Positions 35,754-47,539 of a stretch of 64,000 nt of DNA are shown here, piece by piece. Within the stretch, counting starts at the first letter, position 1; every line of letters starts with the position of its first letter. A model generated the notes under the pieces. The model searched no databases. It saw only the letters and a program-made list of their open reading frames with translations, and was not told the DNA's origin. This DNA is from Ambrosia x helenae (lineage: Eukaryota; Streptophyta; Magnoliopsida; Asterales; Asteraceae): assembly GCA_030844895.1 (NCBI GenBank), contig CM061234.1, forward strand, positions 15,125,573-15,189,572. Direction: 5' to 3'. The position numbers were made by a program, and so were the translations under genes.

Positions 35754-36975
35754 GTGTAAATATTATTTTCTCACACAAGTCTCGTTTTAAAATTATAAAA
35801 TATATAATTTGTATGTAAGACCGAGCGTTGTGGTACAGCGAGGGACAAGGTGCGAACGAGCCACATGGCTCACGAACACGACAACACCCATAACGACTGG
35901 TCGCGTAAGCGAGCCCAAGCCATTGCCATAACCTGGGTTTTCTATAGTTACCCCTTGCACTCTTAGTGTAGTGAGGCTTTCGCGCTATAAGGTAGACTGT
36001 CTAACGGGTACTTTATCATCAGAGTAGGTAAGCCTGTAAGGGTAACCTCTCAATCGATAGTTTAACGGCTTATAGGTAACCTTAGGTTTCTCCTTGAGAA
36101 TGGTCGAGGGAACTCTAGTTTATCCTGTAAGTTTAGTATCTGAAGATCCCGGTTCTATAGCTAGTTCCATAACCATAGAAGTTCGTCAGTCATGAGTAGG
36201 ATTCTAACCTAGGTAGTACCTTCACCATCATTTGAATTCAGCTCAGCTCAGTTCTCGTTTTTAGTTCAGTTTTGTTAATCTTAGTTAATCTTTATTTTAT
36301 TGCATTTTATTTTTCAGTAAAAACCCTCTTTTAAAATAACAAATCTTTTAATTTCAGTATTTAGGATAAGTAATCTACGCCCCACTTACGGTGTGTGCAT
36401 ATAATGTATATATGTGTGGCCCTTGGGGGGCAAAAGTAAAGTTGCACTAGTTTTAACATTATTTTATTAATTTCGTGAAAATAACATTAAAAACGACGGA
36501 CGGTTAATCATGCATCATGTGGTGGCGTGGATATCCAAAAGACAAAGGGGTACATGCATCGATCGGGTTTGTCCCGATTGCTAAGTGTTATGTGCCTTAT
36601 GTCCAAGGCTTGATACCAAACCACATCGAGCCGGGGGTCTCACTGGAAGCAGCCTCTCTATTCTTAGGGATAGAGGTAAGGTTGTCTACATCTTACCGTC
36701 CTCAGACCATACCTTAGCTTTGATATAGGTGAGATTAACTGAGTATGATGATGATTTAGGATAAGTAATCGAGTCTAGTTTTCGTTTTCCATTAAAGTCT
36801 CGTGGGTTCGATATCCGGACTTACTTTAGCTTTACTAGAGTCGATAGGTTCACTTGCATGTCAATAGTTTAGTTTTAGAGAATCTAGAGTATTACTAGGT
36901 GTCTAGTTTTAGGTTTAATTTAGTTATTTTTATTAAACTACTTTTAGCACATCAAGCCACAACGCATGGTCTAAG
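35754..36975. mobile_element. Transposon-derived stretch of unknown class
   Basis: Non-coding sequence with TAAGGTAGACTGTCTAACGG, GAATTCAGCTCAGCTCAG and TATTGCATTTTATTTTTCAG that has the feel of LTR-retrotransposon leader sequence. No LTR ends or PBS were found. It is interrupted by the retroposon at 36376-36753. Confidence 0.3.
36376..36753 (-). mobile_element. Composite retroposon with SINE Angio-domain, 17-bp flanks
   Basis: The 378-bp insert is bordered by identical 17-bp repeats, ATTTAGGATAAGTAATC, at 36359-36375 and 36754-36770. On the minus strand its first third carries the SINE block (GTCTGAGGACGGTAAGAT, ACCTTACC, AGAGAGGCTGCTTCCA, CCCCCGGCTC). The remaining about 240 bp is unrelated to the other SINE copies and ends AAGTGGGGCGTA. 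So this is a SINE head fused to a different tail, inserted as one unit. Confidence 0.75.
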
Positions 36976-37965
36976 GAGTGACGGGGCGCTACCCATAAAG
37001 AGCACAGGTACCCCACTACCCCCATGGCAACACCGCTATCAGTGGCAAGGGTAGTGGGGGCTGATACCATTTATTGGTTTAAAGCAACGGTTACTACCCT
37101 TTGAAAGTTTAATCCCCCCCTCCCTCCCTCCTCCCTCCTCCTCCATCCCCCTTCTTGCAAGGGTTAGTTTCTTACAAAAAATTACTGATTTCACACTATG
37201 TATGAACCATTTACCATCTTTTTTCAAACCACAATATTAAATTTATACCATTTCTTTTACATTTCATTAATTTTCTTCACATTTTGTCTTAAATTAGGTG
37301 GTGGTGATTTGTTTCCGCTTATATATCGTCGTCGGTCATCCTGTCTTCATGTAAACCTTCCAACTAAAAACAACGCACCAACTACAAACCCTCCAACGTT
37401 TGAAATTTTTGAGCAACAACATCTTGAAGATTTGACTCTGCAAAAGTAGAATTATGTATGTGATTACATGATTGCTCTACTACAACTTGGTGCAATACGG
37501 ATAGGAGACATTGTTAGAGTGCCAATACGTAACACTCCTACAGTCACAAATATTGAAAGTTGGGCTGAAGGTTACGATACAAATCCCGGGGCCGAATACG
37601 TAATGGATTCGGATGAGGAATTGGTTTGTTCGTCACCCGAAACTAAGGATATCGATACGAGAGGTTGTACGGGCGTGATGGTGATCGTGACTGCTCGTCG
37701 CCAATTCCCTCTTTTGTTATTGATTTATGTAATCGTGCGTTTAAATGTATAATTAGTTGTGTCTTAATTTTAATTTTAATTTTAGGTACGTATTTTAATT
37801 TTAGCTATATATTAATTTTAATTTAGTTATGTAGTAATTATTTAAGGTCTTTTTTATTTAATATAATAAACAAAAAAACATTTCATTGTAACAGTTCATG
37901 GTAGTGTGGCTTCCAAAAATGTATTTTAGTTAAGTAAATCAATGTAATGGTTCATGAAAGGGTTA
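36975..37965. mobile_element. Second Harbinger-like element, worn
   Basis: Starts near AAGGAGTGACGGGGCGCTAC and shares with 34812-35750 a GTACCCCACTA block near the left end and TTTTAGTTAAGTAA.TCAA near the right end. The terminal repeats are too worn to set borders. It holds the ORF remnant at 37295-37752. Confidence 0.5.
37295..37752 (+). pseudogene. ORF remnant of the second Harbinger-like element
   Basis: One frame runs GGGDLFPLIYRRRSSC...EQQHLEDLTLQK to a stop at 37449. The next, 37468-37752, reads IALLQLGAIRIGDIVRVPI and EYVMDSDEELVCSSPE. The first part is related to the remnant at 35108. Function unknown. Confidence 0.4.
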
Positions 37966-38342
37966 AAAATACAAAAATTTTACAAGTTTACAAGATACGT
38001 GACTTCAATATATTGATTAATAAAGAAAATAATATATTTATACAAGTGAATGTAACAAATTTTTTTGTAATGAGCCCCGGTTAAAAAATGCTAGCTTGGT
38101 TAACAATGCTAGTTATGTCACTAGAGTTTAGAGTCGACATTCAAGCTAGTTGTCAAGAATTTCCTACTAAAATATTTTGAGATCAAAATTAAATAGTGTT
38201 TTAAATTGTTATGATTTGTGTTTTTCTATATAATACTATACCAAAAGAATATAAAACATCATGCCTAAAATTTAAAACAAAATTTCTATATAGAATTCTT
38301 ACAATTTGTATGAAAAATGTCATTTGTACAATAACCCTACCC

Positions 38343-38955
38343 TATATATATAATATATATAAATATATGTATATATAATTTTTATATTTTTCATGCTCAC
38401 TAGAATCTTTTAATGACCTCACCACGAAGCGTTACATAATAAGACCAATTCTTTGAACTTTTCTCTCGTCTCTATATATATATAATATATAAATATATGT
38501 ATATATACTTTTTATATTTTTCATGCTCGCTAGAATCTTTTAATGACCCCACCACGAAGCGTTACATAATAAGACCCATTCTTTGAACTTTTCTCTCGTC
38601 TATATATATATATATAATATAAATATAGAAAAAATTACACCGTTAGTCCTTATGGTTTCCTTCAAATTTCAATGTAAGGTACTAAAGTTTTATTGTTTCA
38701 TTTTAAGGTATTAAACTTTTAATTTGTTTCAATGTAAGGTATTAGGGACTAACCTAGTTAAAACTTAACTAAGTTTGAGGGGTATTATGGTCTATTCACA
38801 TATATATTCAGTTTTTAAAATTATTGGGTTGAAACCAGTTCTGAGAGGACTCGAACTCGGGACCTTTGTGTCACAACAAACCGAAGGAACCATCTGATCT
38901 GTATGATTAATTGGTTTAACCATTCTTTGAACTTTTCTCTCGTCTCTCTCTCTCA
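38343..38955. repeat. 130-bp tandem duplication with a split third copy
   Basis: 38343-38472 and 38473-38602 are near-identical units ending CCATTCTTTGAACTTTTCTC-type text. The same ATTCTTTGAACTTTTCTCTC word occurs again at 38921. The 38603-38920 segment in between contains CCGTTAGTCCTTATGGTTTC, a repeated TTTCAATGTAAGGTA, and at 38840-38910 a tRNA-like GACTCGAACTCGGGACC. It looks like a later insertion. Confidence 0.75.
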
Positions 38956-39331
38956 ACTACCCGCCTATAAAGCGAAAATGGCTCAAAAACCTGAACATTT
39001 GTTGTAACTATAGATGGAAGCCTTAATCAAAAACATTGAAAAATATACACAGATCTACATATATTACCATTTGTTCAAAACTCACACTTCACTAGTTGCT
39101 ACAAAAACTCAAGTAAGCCAACCCAATGAGGGGTACCGTACACAACAATTCCATAGTTTGTTAACTAATGCATCCTTAACAGTTTCGGTTTTTAACCGAT
39201 TCCCTTCCAAGTCAAAACACAGCTTCCCCTCATCACCATGATCAACAGTCCATATGTTACTAGTTACTAGTTACTACACAAGTATCCCACTCAGGGAACA
39301 AAAATGAGTCGACTCAACCCAGGTCGCGCAC

Positions 39332-42300
39332 TCAGGTTGTGACCTTTTTCCTCACAATTCTCTTTCTCCGGACCTTGGAAGGCGGTGGTTCTGCTCCATC
39401 GGTGGTGGTTTGGCTTTGGTCCTGCTTGAACCCGAGCAGCCCGAGCCCTGAAGTTACAGGATTCTTGGATATGAACCATTTTGGAGAGGTGGTGTTGACG
39501 GTTTCAGATGGTCGATTGTATGCTTGTTTTAGTAAGTCGTCTGAGTGGGCTAATGGGTCGACCTCAACGCCAAGCCAGGCTCGTCTTGATGTCTCTCCTA
39601 ATTGTGCATTCATGATTCTGTTTTTGATCAAGGTGTTTATCAGACCGTGTTAAAAGCAACAAACAAGTTCAAAAACCGATTAATAAAATCTTATGTGTTT
39701 TTAACCCGTTACCAACTGGCCGGCTTGCCCATATTGCCCACGTTTACAACTAATCTTAAAAAGAGGGAAAATAGCGTAATACTGATAAAAAGGATACCTC
39801 AAGGCGGTGCTGAAAGCCAAGCCGACCCCGATAACATCAAATTGGGTGACCATAGCTCTATCAATTCCACATAGAAGCTGATAACGCAAATTGGCATAAA
39901 TACCAAGAAACGCTCCATAACCGAGTGCGTTAGTACTCACAGCCGGAGTTGTCACAGATAATCTGGCATTTCAATTATAAAACCAAGACAACTAAATAAA
40001 AACCAAGATCACCTCAACGCTCCATGCGAGTGCATTAGTACCCAAATTGCCATTTGACCCGTTACCCAATTAGTCAGCTACCCAGCTTCCCATTTTGACC
40101 CGTTACCCAACTTGCCCAGTTTGACCTGTCCGTTTTGCACAAAAAGCGAGAAGTCAAGAACATGCGATCTAATTCATACCTGCCCTTTTTCTTCCTGGCT
40201 ACGAGGTTTGTGAGAGCACCCTGTGCCGCCCCTGCGGTTAAACCAACCATACACAACTCTGCAGCCTTGTAAAAAAAGGACTGGATTCTTTTTTGCATGT
40301 CAAATTCCCTCATCGGGTAGCTTCTCTCGAAAACGTTATTTGGAAGTTTTTGCAACGTATTTTGCAAATCAAACCGAAAAGTATTTCCATATGAACGACA
40401 TGGAGCAAGGGACCAAACGACAATAGAATTGCATGCGGTTACAGTAAGCACATTGATCAGAGCAAGATCCCATTCCTCCTTTATCCTGCAACATAAACCA
40501 TATAATAACTAATAAGACAATTAAACCATGTTAATTATGCAATTATAATTAATTAAATTTGGTAGGGGTGAATATAGGACCTTCCTTTGCGGTTTTTAAC
40601 CTCCCACAATACTGAGGAACCGATTGTGGCTGCCTGTTCTAAGAGGAACCGGTATAAAAACGCAGGATCTGCAATCATCCTGTTTAAATAAACACGGGCC
40701 AAAAACTAGTCAGATTACTGCGTACACATTTACTGATGACGATTTCTGATAAAAAGGGTATTTTAGAAACTTGATCAAGGTAAGACATATGTACAACTAG
40801 CATTGATAGGGGCATTTTCGTAAGAGTTACCTGCCAATGAAACCCCTCGACAGCGCTTGAGGAAGGGCGCGAGAGATAAACCTTGCGGTAGTTGGCCTCG
40901 CATTCATTGCTATATATTTTACCAATTGAGCCGAGCTGACCAGACCCTAGTGAGCATTACACATAAGAGAAATGCTCTATCTAACATAAATATTACACAG
41001 TTTGCTAATGAGCTATGAAAAGCATTTACCATTTCATAGGCTTGTCGGAGTCCAGACGGCAAATCCATCATCGTCTTCTGCCACTCATTCAACACAGCTT
41101 CAAGAAATTTCCGATCAAATAACTGTGCAAATGCACGGAAGAGCATTATTATTTATTAATCCCACACTTAGCAAAGCTAAAAGTAGGGTCTGGGGAGGGT
41201 GAGACGTAGGCAAACCTTACCCCTGTCCTTGCGGACAGAGAGGCTGCTTCCAGAGAGACCATCGGCTCAAATCAAACGATTGAATATATGAATATAAAAT
41301 AACAACCTCGGGGAAAATAATCCGCCTCCTAAAAAGTCCACCATCATCCCCCTCATCACCATCATCGAATTCATCAAAGTAATCATCGTCGTCACCGTCA
41401 TCATCGCCTCCATCACCACCACCAAAATTTATGCTCTTCCCAATATTTCCGCCACCTCCTCCAATTGCTAGCTGTAGAAAAAACAGTCTCCATGATTCAT
41501 GAAGCATATGAATATATTATAAATTGTATGCCTCTATCTGTAACCTTAAACATGTCATCATGTTGAAAAACAATCCACCTGTTAGTAAGGGAATCAGGAC
41601 ATGGTTTAAAAAATTGGGTGAGGCATACTTCTCGAGGTGTGCCTTGAGGCGAAACTCTAAGAAAATGAGTCTGAGGCGTGCCTCATGGGGTTCAGATTGT
41701 ACATACGCCTAAGGGCCGAGGCGCTAAGAAAACGTGCTCCTCAGGTGCGCCTCGGGTGGCTTAAATTGTTTTTTATGTGTTTTTTTTGGTGTTTTACACT
41801 TTTTGGGTCAATTATTTTATTTTTGATGTGTGTTTTTGATGTTTTAGACCTTTCTAGGTCAAATATTTTATTTTTTATAGACACATAATTTTTATATTTA
41901 TTTTTTGACTGCGCGTCGAGCTTACGACTCGGTTCGCCTCGAGACTTACGCCTCATGAGGCGAAGGGAAAACGCCTCGAGGCTCGTTATCGTTCTTTTAA
42001 ACTTTGAGTCGGGTGAACCAAACGACTATGATACAAACAATATGACTTATGACATAAAACGAGTATCCATGCGACACCATACATCAATTTCTTTTATTTG
42101 CTATATGAGATGTTCTATCTTTGAAGAAACTTATATTGACAAAAGCATTAAACTTACTTGCATAGTACACTGAAGAAACCTAGACTTTACTAGACTATTG
42201 AATCCTTGATTTTAAAAGTGTGCCTAAGGTGAGAGGCGGTCGTAAAAATGCCTTAGAGCCTCGAGGTAGCGCTTCATGTATGTGTGGGTCAAAAGTGATC

Positions 42301-43255
42301 AAGTATAAGGTCTAGAGGTAACTTACAGACTTAAAAGTAAAAATAATTAAAAAGGATGAAAGAGATAAAGCTTATTTAGTTAGATGAAGCTCTCGCCTCG
42401 TACCTCGCCTTAAACGCCTCACAACATATCGCATTTAATTCTGGGTTTTAAAAAGTGCGCTGACACGCGATGTGCAACAAGGTGTGAGAGCCGTCACTTT
42501 TCCTTGTGTGTTTTTATGGAGCAAACTTTTGTATCTTGGGTTTTTTTGACATGTACACATAGATAAAATCATATAAATATGTATTCGCCCTGGGCACGAA
42601 AAAAAAAAAAAACCCAGCGATTTTGCCCTTTGCCCCTCGGTTTTAAACCTCGTAACTTTGGTACACTTCACATACTTTTTAAAACCAAGTTTTTATTGCA
42701 CATCATACACTGCCCTTTGCACCTCGGTTTTAAACCTCGTAATTTGGTACACTTCACATACTTTTTAAAACCAAGTTTTTATTGCACATCATACACAGTG
42801 CAATTCAAAAGGGGGTTACTTGTTGCCTGTTTACCTGTCATCCTCTTGTAATTTGTTACGGGTTTTTTGACTTATAAAAAAGAAAAAAAAAATCTCTGCT
42901 TGTACAACAAACTGAAACCGAAACCGAAACCGAAACAAATAAAACAAACCTCAGGACTAGACTTGGTCTGCTTCTGGGTCATATCCAGCTTCGACTTCTC
43001 CAACGTCACAGCACCAAACGCACCATACTGCCCTTTCATAACCACCGGTCCACTCACCGGCGACACAGACGACGGCGGACATTCCGTCGGAGTCATTCTA
43101 AAACAGCGTTCAAGTGCAGCAACAGCAGCAGCATCTCCCTCAACACCAGCTAAAGTATTCAAATTATTCCTCACCACCAAACATTTTCCAACACTTCTGT
43201 TGTTGCATAACGGTAACAGGGGATTGATGGGTGAAAGATGGGTGTGTATTGGCAT
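39332..43255 (-). CDS. RETICULATA-RELATED (DUF3411) chloroplast membrane protein
   Basis: Exons 42950-43255, 41307-41471, 41030-41122, 40831-40946, 40581-40679, 40180-40485, 39798-39962 and 39332-39617 join in phase to 511 aa. Residues 1-55 (MPIHTHLSPINPLLPLCNNR...) are a plausible transit peptide. Residues about 106-145 are a Gly/Asp-rich acidic linker (GGGDGGDDDGDDDDYFDEFD). The DUF3411 domain follows: FLEAVLNEWQKTMMDLPSGL, RFISRALPQALSRGFIGR, IADPAFLYRFLLEQAATIG, LALINVLTVTACNSIVVWSL, YGNTFRFDLQNTLQKLPNN, GYGAFLGIYANLRYQLLCG and a basic tail, VRRKRIVRKK. The domain has several hydrophobic segments. RETICULATA and its relatives are plastid envelope proteins whose loss gives reticulate leaves. 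I do not decide which RER member this is. Intron 2 is almost entirely a SINE. Confidence 0.93.
41150..41290 (+). mobile_element. Au-like SINE filling intron 2 of the RER gene
   Basis: GGGTCTGGGGAGGGTGAGAC, GCAAACCTTACCCCTG, AGAGGCTGCTTCCAGAGAG and CATCGGCTCAAA match the SINE at 15298. The intron is 41123-41306 (184 bp), so the SINE makes up most of it. It is antisense to the gene. No clear target duplication. Confidence 0.8.
41600..42430. repeat. GCCTC-rich repeat in RER intron 1
   Basis: Words such as GTGAGGC, CTCGAGG, GCCTCG and AAACGCCTCAC recur in both orientations at 41620-41760, 41930-41990, 42225-42270 and 42380-42425. Related words occur in PYM intron 2 (28675-28875: AGCAACGCCTCGC, AAACGCCTCAC). 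It is probably a worn TIR element; borders not set. Confidence 0.4.
42624..42796. repeat. 87-bp tandem duplication in RER intron 1
   Basis: Units 42624-42710 and 42711-42796 start TGCCCTTTGC.CCTCGGTTTT and end GCACATCATACAC, with only two or three differences. Confidence 0.95.
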
Positions 43256-43995
43256 GGTTTGTGCTGTTTGATATTTTTTAAAAAATATATATATATATTG
43301 GGTTGGGTTTGGATAAGGAAGAGTGTACTGAGTTGACTCGGTATGGTTTGTTGAGTGAATCGGTGAGTTGAGGGATGTCACTGATTGGCCTTTTGAGATA
43401 TACAAAAGTTTTGTTTTATACACGTTGGGAAAGTAAACTTTCCAAGTAAAATAATTATTTTTAAACTTAAATTTTAAATTATTTGAAGTTCAAATATTAT
43501 TATGTTTATAACAAAATGTGATGAACGTTGCTAAAGTTGTCATTTTCGTTGTAGTGTAATCTATCAAACATTCCAAACGAAAATTATATTGAAATAGAAC
43601 GCAAATGAACAATAAGCTATGTAGGTAATCCTTTTTAGGTAGTAAAGCTATTTTTTTTAAATTACATTAGTAGATAATACAACAACCATACCCAGTAAAT
43701 TCCATAAATAGAAATTCGTAGATAATAAGGTCATCAAATTATTATGCATGATCTATTGACTTGATTAAGTTACTCCACAACCTCTAGCGTAAGGAAACCA
43801 AAACTATCAAAATGGAATGCTAAATACATGTTGGTTGTCAATGCACGTTTTCTCATGTTTGGTCATTTTGCTCAAAGTAACTTATTAGATAAGAGTAAGA
43901 TTCATGCCTCTATATCCTCTAGTTAACAAGCAAGAGCGTGATTCATGCCTCCATATCCTCTAGTCAACAATCATCTTTATTATTTCATTTATTTA
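43256..43995. other. RER 5' flank and intergenic sequence
   Basis: The 5' leader with a short (AT)n at 43285-43300 lies just upstream of the ATG. 43678-43712 (ACAACAACCATACCCAGTAA) resembles the 5' tip of an Au-like SINE without its body. Nothing else recognised. Confidence 0.4.
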
Positions 43996-44955
43996 CTAGG
44001 TTATGTACCCGTGTGATACACGGGTTGAACAATTTAGTTTATATATATATATATATATATATAAATTTATAATTATAATTAAGAAAAACTAGATTACATA
44101 TTATACTGAAAATAAAAAAAATTGTATCTACGACCGACAAAATATAAAATATTCATCAACATCTTAATAATTTCTTGTAAAAACATTCATATTCACGTAA
44201 AACTATTTTCAAACTTTTGAAAATATATCTTCAATACCGTGGTTGTCAACTTGTAGACTGCATGTACAACAAAACAAAAATATCAAAAGTAATAAGAATA
44301 AATCTATTTAGGCTAAGTTATAAAAAAATGAAATTAATTTGAAAGTAACTCCTTATACGTTAAACCATCTCAATCAAGTATCGTCCATTTTGGAATTTGA
44401 CATCAAATTTCTTCAAAAGCCAAAGTATTTCTAACCTAGTGTATAATCATTTTTTCTAACATCAAGGTTATTAAAAATAATGACATTTATTAGTTCAATT
44501 TGACTGTAATTATATATAAAAAAAGATTACGTGAATTATTAGCATGAACGTAAAGATTGAAACAAATTATTAATGAAAAGACTGTGGGAACTTACTTTGA
44601 TATTACATTTCTCTGTTGGAGTAACTTAAAGAAGCAAAGTCAATGAAGATTTCAAACAAAGATTTTCATATATAAATGTATTTATTATATTTTATTTGTT
44701 TAAAATATTGTAATAAATAAAGTTTTAAACTTAGAGTGAAAGACCAAATATTAAAAAATAGGTAATTTAAGGTACACGATTTATATTTAAATTTAATAAC
44801 ATACAGCTACGCTATCTTAAAAACAATGAAATATTTATTTAATAAATAAGAATTTCAACAATTATATTAAAATAAATGTATTGTTTTAAATAATAAAATG
44901 AGAGGTTTTATGATGGAGTTCCATGTACCCATCTATTATTTTTTATTAGTATAGA
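43996..44955 (-). mobile_element. Non-autonomous Helitron, both ends visible
   Basis: Minus strand: A|TCTATACTAATAAAAAATAA at 44955 and CTAG|T at 43996-43999, with the hairpin CCCGTGT-ATC-ACACGGG 11 nt before the end. All Helitron terminal features are present. The 960-bp body is AT-rich and codes for nothing. Confidence 0.88.
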
Positions 44956-45334
44956 TAGAAAAAGATTAATGTTGATTGATTTATTTTATTATTTGTTCAG
45001 AACAATATAAAAGTCTCACAAAACCTTAACTAATCACATTGTGTTATTATTAATTTGTTTATTTCACTTTTGAACTATTGTTAACATCTAAAATAAGTAA
45101 TATTTGGTGAGCATATTTAACATCTAAATAATTAACCAAAACCAGTAACATTAAAGCTTAAAAATCATTTGTCAAACATCATAACAAATATAGTTTTAAA
45201 TTTAGAATAAAAGATCAAATTTTACGAAAGGGGTTAATTTAAGGTACATGATTTAAATGTGAAGTTAATGACATATAAATATATTATTATAGAAAAAATT
45301 CAATCATTTTTATAATAATGTTTAGTTCAGTTAG
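44956..45334. other. AT-rich intergenic, nothing recognised
   Basis: Contains GATCAAATTTTACGAAAGGG followed by GTTAATTTAAGGTA, which resembles 44745-44775 inside the Helitron (GACCAAATATTAAAAAATAG...GGTAATTTAAGGTA). It may be part of a related Helitron. Confidence 0.35.
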
Positions 45335-45521
45335 TTTTTTTTTTCAAGCGTAGACCAAAATGATAAACCTCTTGGCTACCCTTCCCCACACGCCGATCTC
45401 TTTCAAACCTATTGGGTATATTTTTCCGATGGACAGCGAGACTCGAACCTGGGAACCCTTCCGTGCAGTAACATGCAAGCGTGTAAACCCTCCTACCCCC
45501 AGTTAGACTGGACATCATTGG
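45335..45521 (-). mobile_element. tRNA-derived SINE
   Basis: Minus strand: an A-box-like CCAGTCTAACTGGGGG, then the B box GGTTCGAGTCTC, about 95 nt of body and a terminal A-run (plus-strand T-run at 45335-45344). This order is that of a tRNA-derived SINE. It is a different family from the one at 9751. Confidence 0.7.
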
Positions 45522-46021
45522 CGTTTTATTCGGTAGTTAATAAACTTTTCAAAGTATGTCTAATAGTTTAATTTTAATTTTGTATTAAAATATAATTATA
45601 TATTAATTGATTTACAAAAACATAAGATAAATATATATTATATTGAATTTTAGTAACTGTATTAATAATTGTAGTTGTAACAGAAATCATTAGAAACAGA
45701 TTTATCTACATTAATAACAAAAATCATTTAATCGGGTTTTCATAAAATATGTTACCACTATGATTATTAATTATTAATATAATTACAAAAAATGAATTTG
45801 GTATATCTATATTTTGTTTTTGAAAATCAATTAATATAATTATATTTAAATTTATTGTATTAAATATATCTATACCTTTCATAATAGGAGAAGCGTGAGT
45901 GATGTCAGCAAGGCTGGTGTGTCAAGATTTTTAATATAAGAAAGCTGATGTGGCACCCATGGAGAAGGCTTGAATGATGCAAAAGATGACGTCATAAAGT
46001 CTGATTAAAATATTCAAGAAA
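45522..46021. other. AT-rich intergenic, nothing recognised
   Basis: Mostly long A/T stretches. 45895-46015 (GTGATGTCAGC, GATGACGTCATAAAG) is less AT-rich and ends where homology to the Tat element begins. Confidence 0.4.
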
Positions 46022-46275
46022 AATTGTGAGCCATCCTAACGACCTCTAAAGTGATCAGCTTCGAGGAAGAGGACCGAGAAAACATTCTTGATCCTCATCA
46101 TGACGGTTTGGTTATTAATTTGTATATTGCTAACCACTTTGTTCGCATGATTCTTGTAGATGGAGGAAGTTTAGTGAACATTATCCAGCTTGAAGCTCTT
46201 AAAAGAATGAATATCCCGGAATCTGAAATAGTTTCCAGATCATCAGTCCTAGTAGGCTTCAGTGGAGAAACTAAG
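46022..46275 (+). mobile_element. Older Tat copy, left part (protease region)
   Basis: Plus-strand text equivalent to the gag-pro ORF of the intact element: SFEEEDRENILDPHHDGLVI, ILVDGGSLVNI (retropepsin active-site region) and VLVGFSGET. It stops at the insertion point of the 10.7-kb element and resumes at 56964. The left border at about 46022 has no LTR, so this copy is truncated. Confidence 0.88.
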
Positions 46276-47271
46276 TGTTTTGGTCAAAAATTATCTAATA
46301 AAAATAACTTTGTATTCCAAATTAGTTTATGTGAGGTAGAGTGCTAAATGTGTAGAGATATGTTCGTAAATCAGTATTATTCTAAAGATGGTGTATCAAG
46401 ATGTTAAAGAAGCAAAAATATGACAACTATGATCAGGATGGCTTAGGTTATTTTAGGGATGGACAGTATTATCCTCAGGATGGACAGTTTTATCTTCGGG
46501 ATGGAACTGCTAAGAAGGAACAAATAAAGTGATAAACAACAACAACACATGATCTACGAGGAAAACCCTTAATCAGTTGTAGATCACCGACATAAAACCT
46601 CAGGAGGAGTCTAGGCCCCTGCCTTGTTTGTTAATATTAATGTGGTAAAAAGATACAACTTTGGATCAGTATTTGGATGAGTGTACTATGATTACAATGA
46701 TTGTGCAAGTGTTTGTGATCAACTAAGTATATGTGTGTAGCTATAGTGTGAGCAATGTGTCATATACTCGTCCAATAACCCCATTTATATAGTACATGAA
46801 ATAAAAAAATATCCGTTATGTAGTTAAGTTCCTTCAATATCGGTTGGAACTGTTTCAAGTGAACGTTGGGTGAGTTTCAACTGAGATAAAGTCGTTGTAT
46901 CAGCTGTTTCAGCTCAAGTAGACGTTATGGTAACGGTTTCCACCTTCTTCGCCTGTTTTCAATGCATATCAGTTACATTCTTGACTTCTTCTTCAAGCTT
47001 AGACCTTGGCTCGCGAGTGTAATTCTTCCATCAATAAGTCTTTTGACCAAGTCACTACAATATAGACGTTGGAAGTCAGTTTCAAATCCATATTATAATT
47101 TTAGTTGTACCAGCAATCATGTCATATAAAGATAGTTTGTTAGTATATCTTCAGGATGTGCACATGCTAAAATATAGTTATATCCAGAAGTCAGTTGAGT
47201 CCTTTAGCATCTCGGGGATGGTACATTAGGGATGTGAGATAAAATCATCCTGAGGATTTTCACCCACAACA
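46276..47271 (-). repeat. 3' LTR of the Tat element
   Basis: On the minus strand begins TGTTGTGGGTGAAAATCC and ends GACCAAAACA. Near-identical to 55961-56958. Confidence 0.93.
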
Positions 47272-47285
47272 ATTGTCCCCAAAAA
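47272..47285 (-). other. Polypurine tract of the Tat element
   Basis: TTTTTGGGGACAAT abuts the first base of the 3' LTR on the minus strand, the place of plus-strand priming. Confidence 0.6.
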
Positions 47286-47539
47286 TATGTTACTGTTATC
47301 TTAATGATAAAAATATTTTTCTCCATTGATGGGTCCATCTTTTCACATTTCGAGACCCTAACGGCTATTTTTAGGCTATTTCCTCGTGATAACCGTTACA
47401 CCTCATCATATCCTGCTGCCTATATCTAGGCTTTCCCTTCCTCCTTTATAATCGACTAAGATTATTTGAAAAGGTAACTAATTCTGCTTCTTTCTTGTTT
47501 TCTCTTTCTATTACTGCAAAAAGAAATAAATTTTTTAGA

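Noticed and set aside
42872..43423. Longer RER N-terminus starting at 43423
   Set aside because: That start is a GTG, with Tyr/Thr/Asn-rich leader-like text before MPIHTH.
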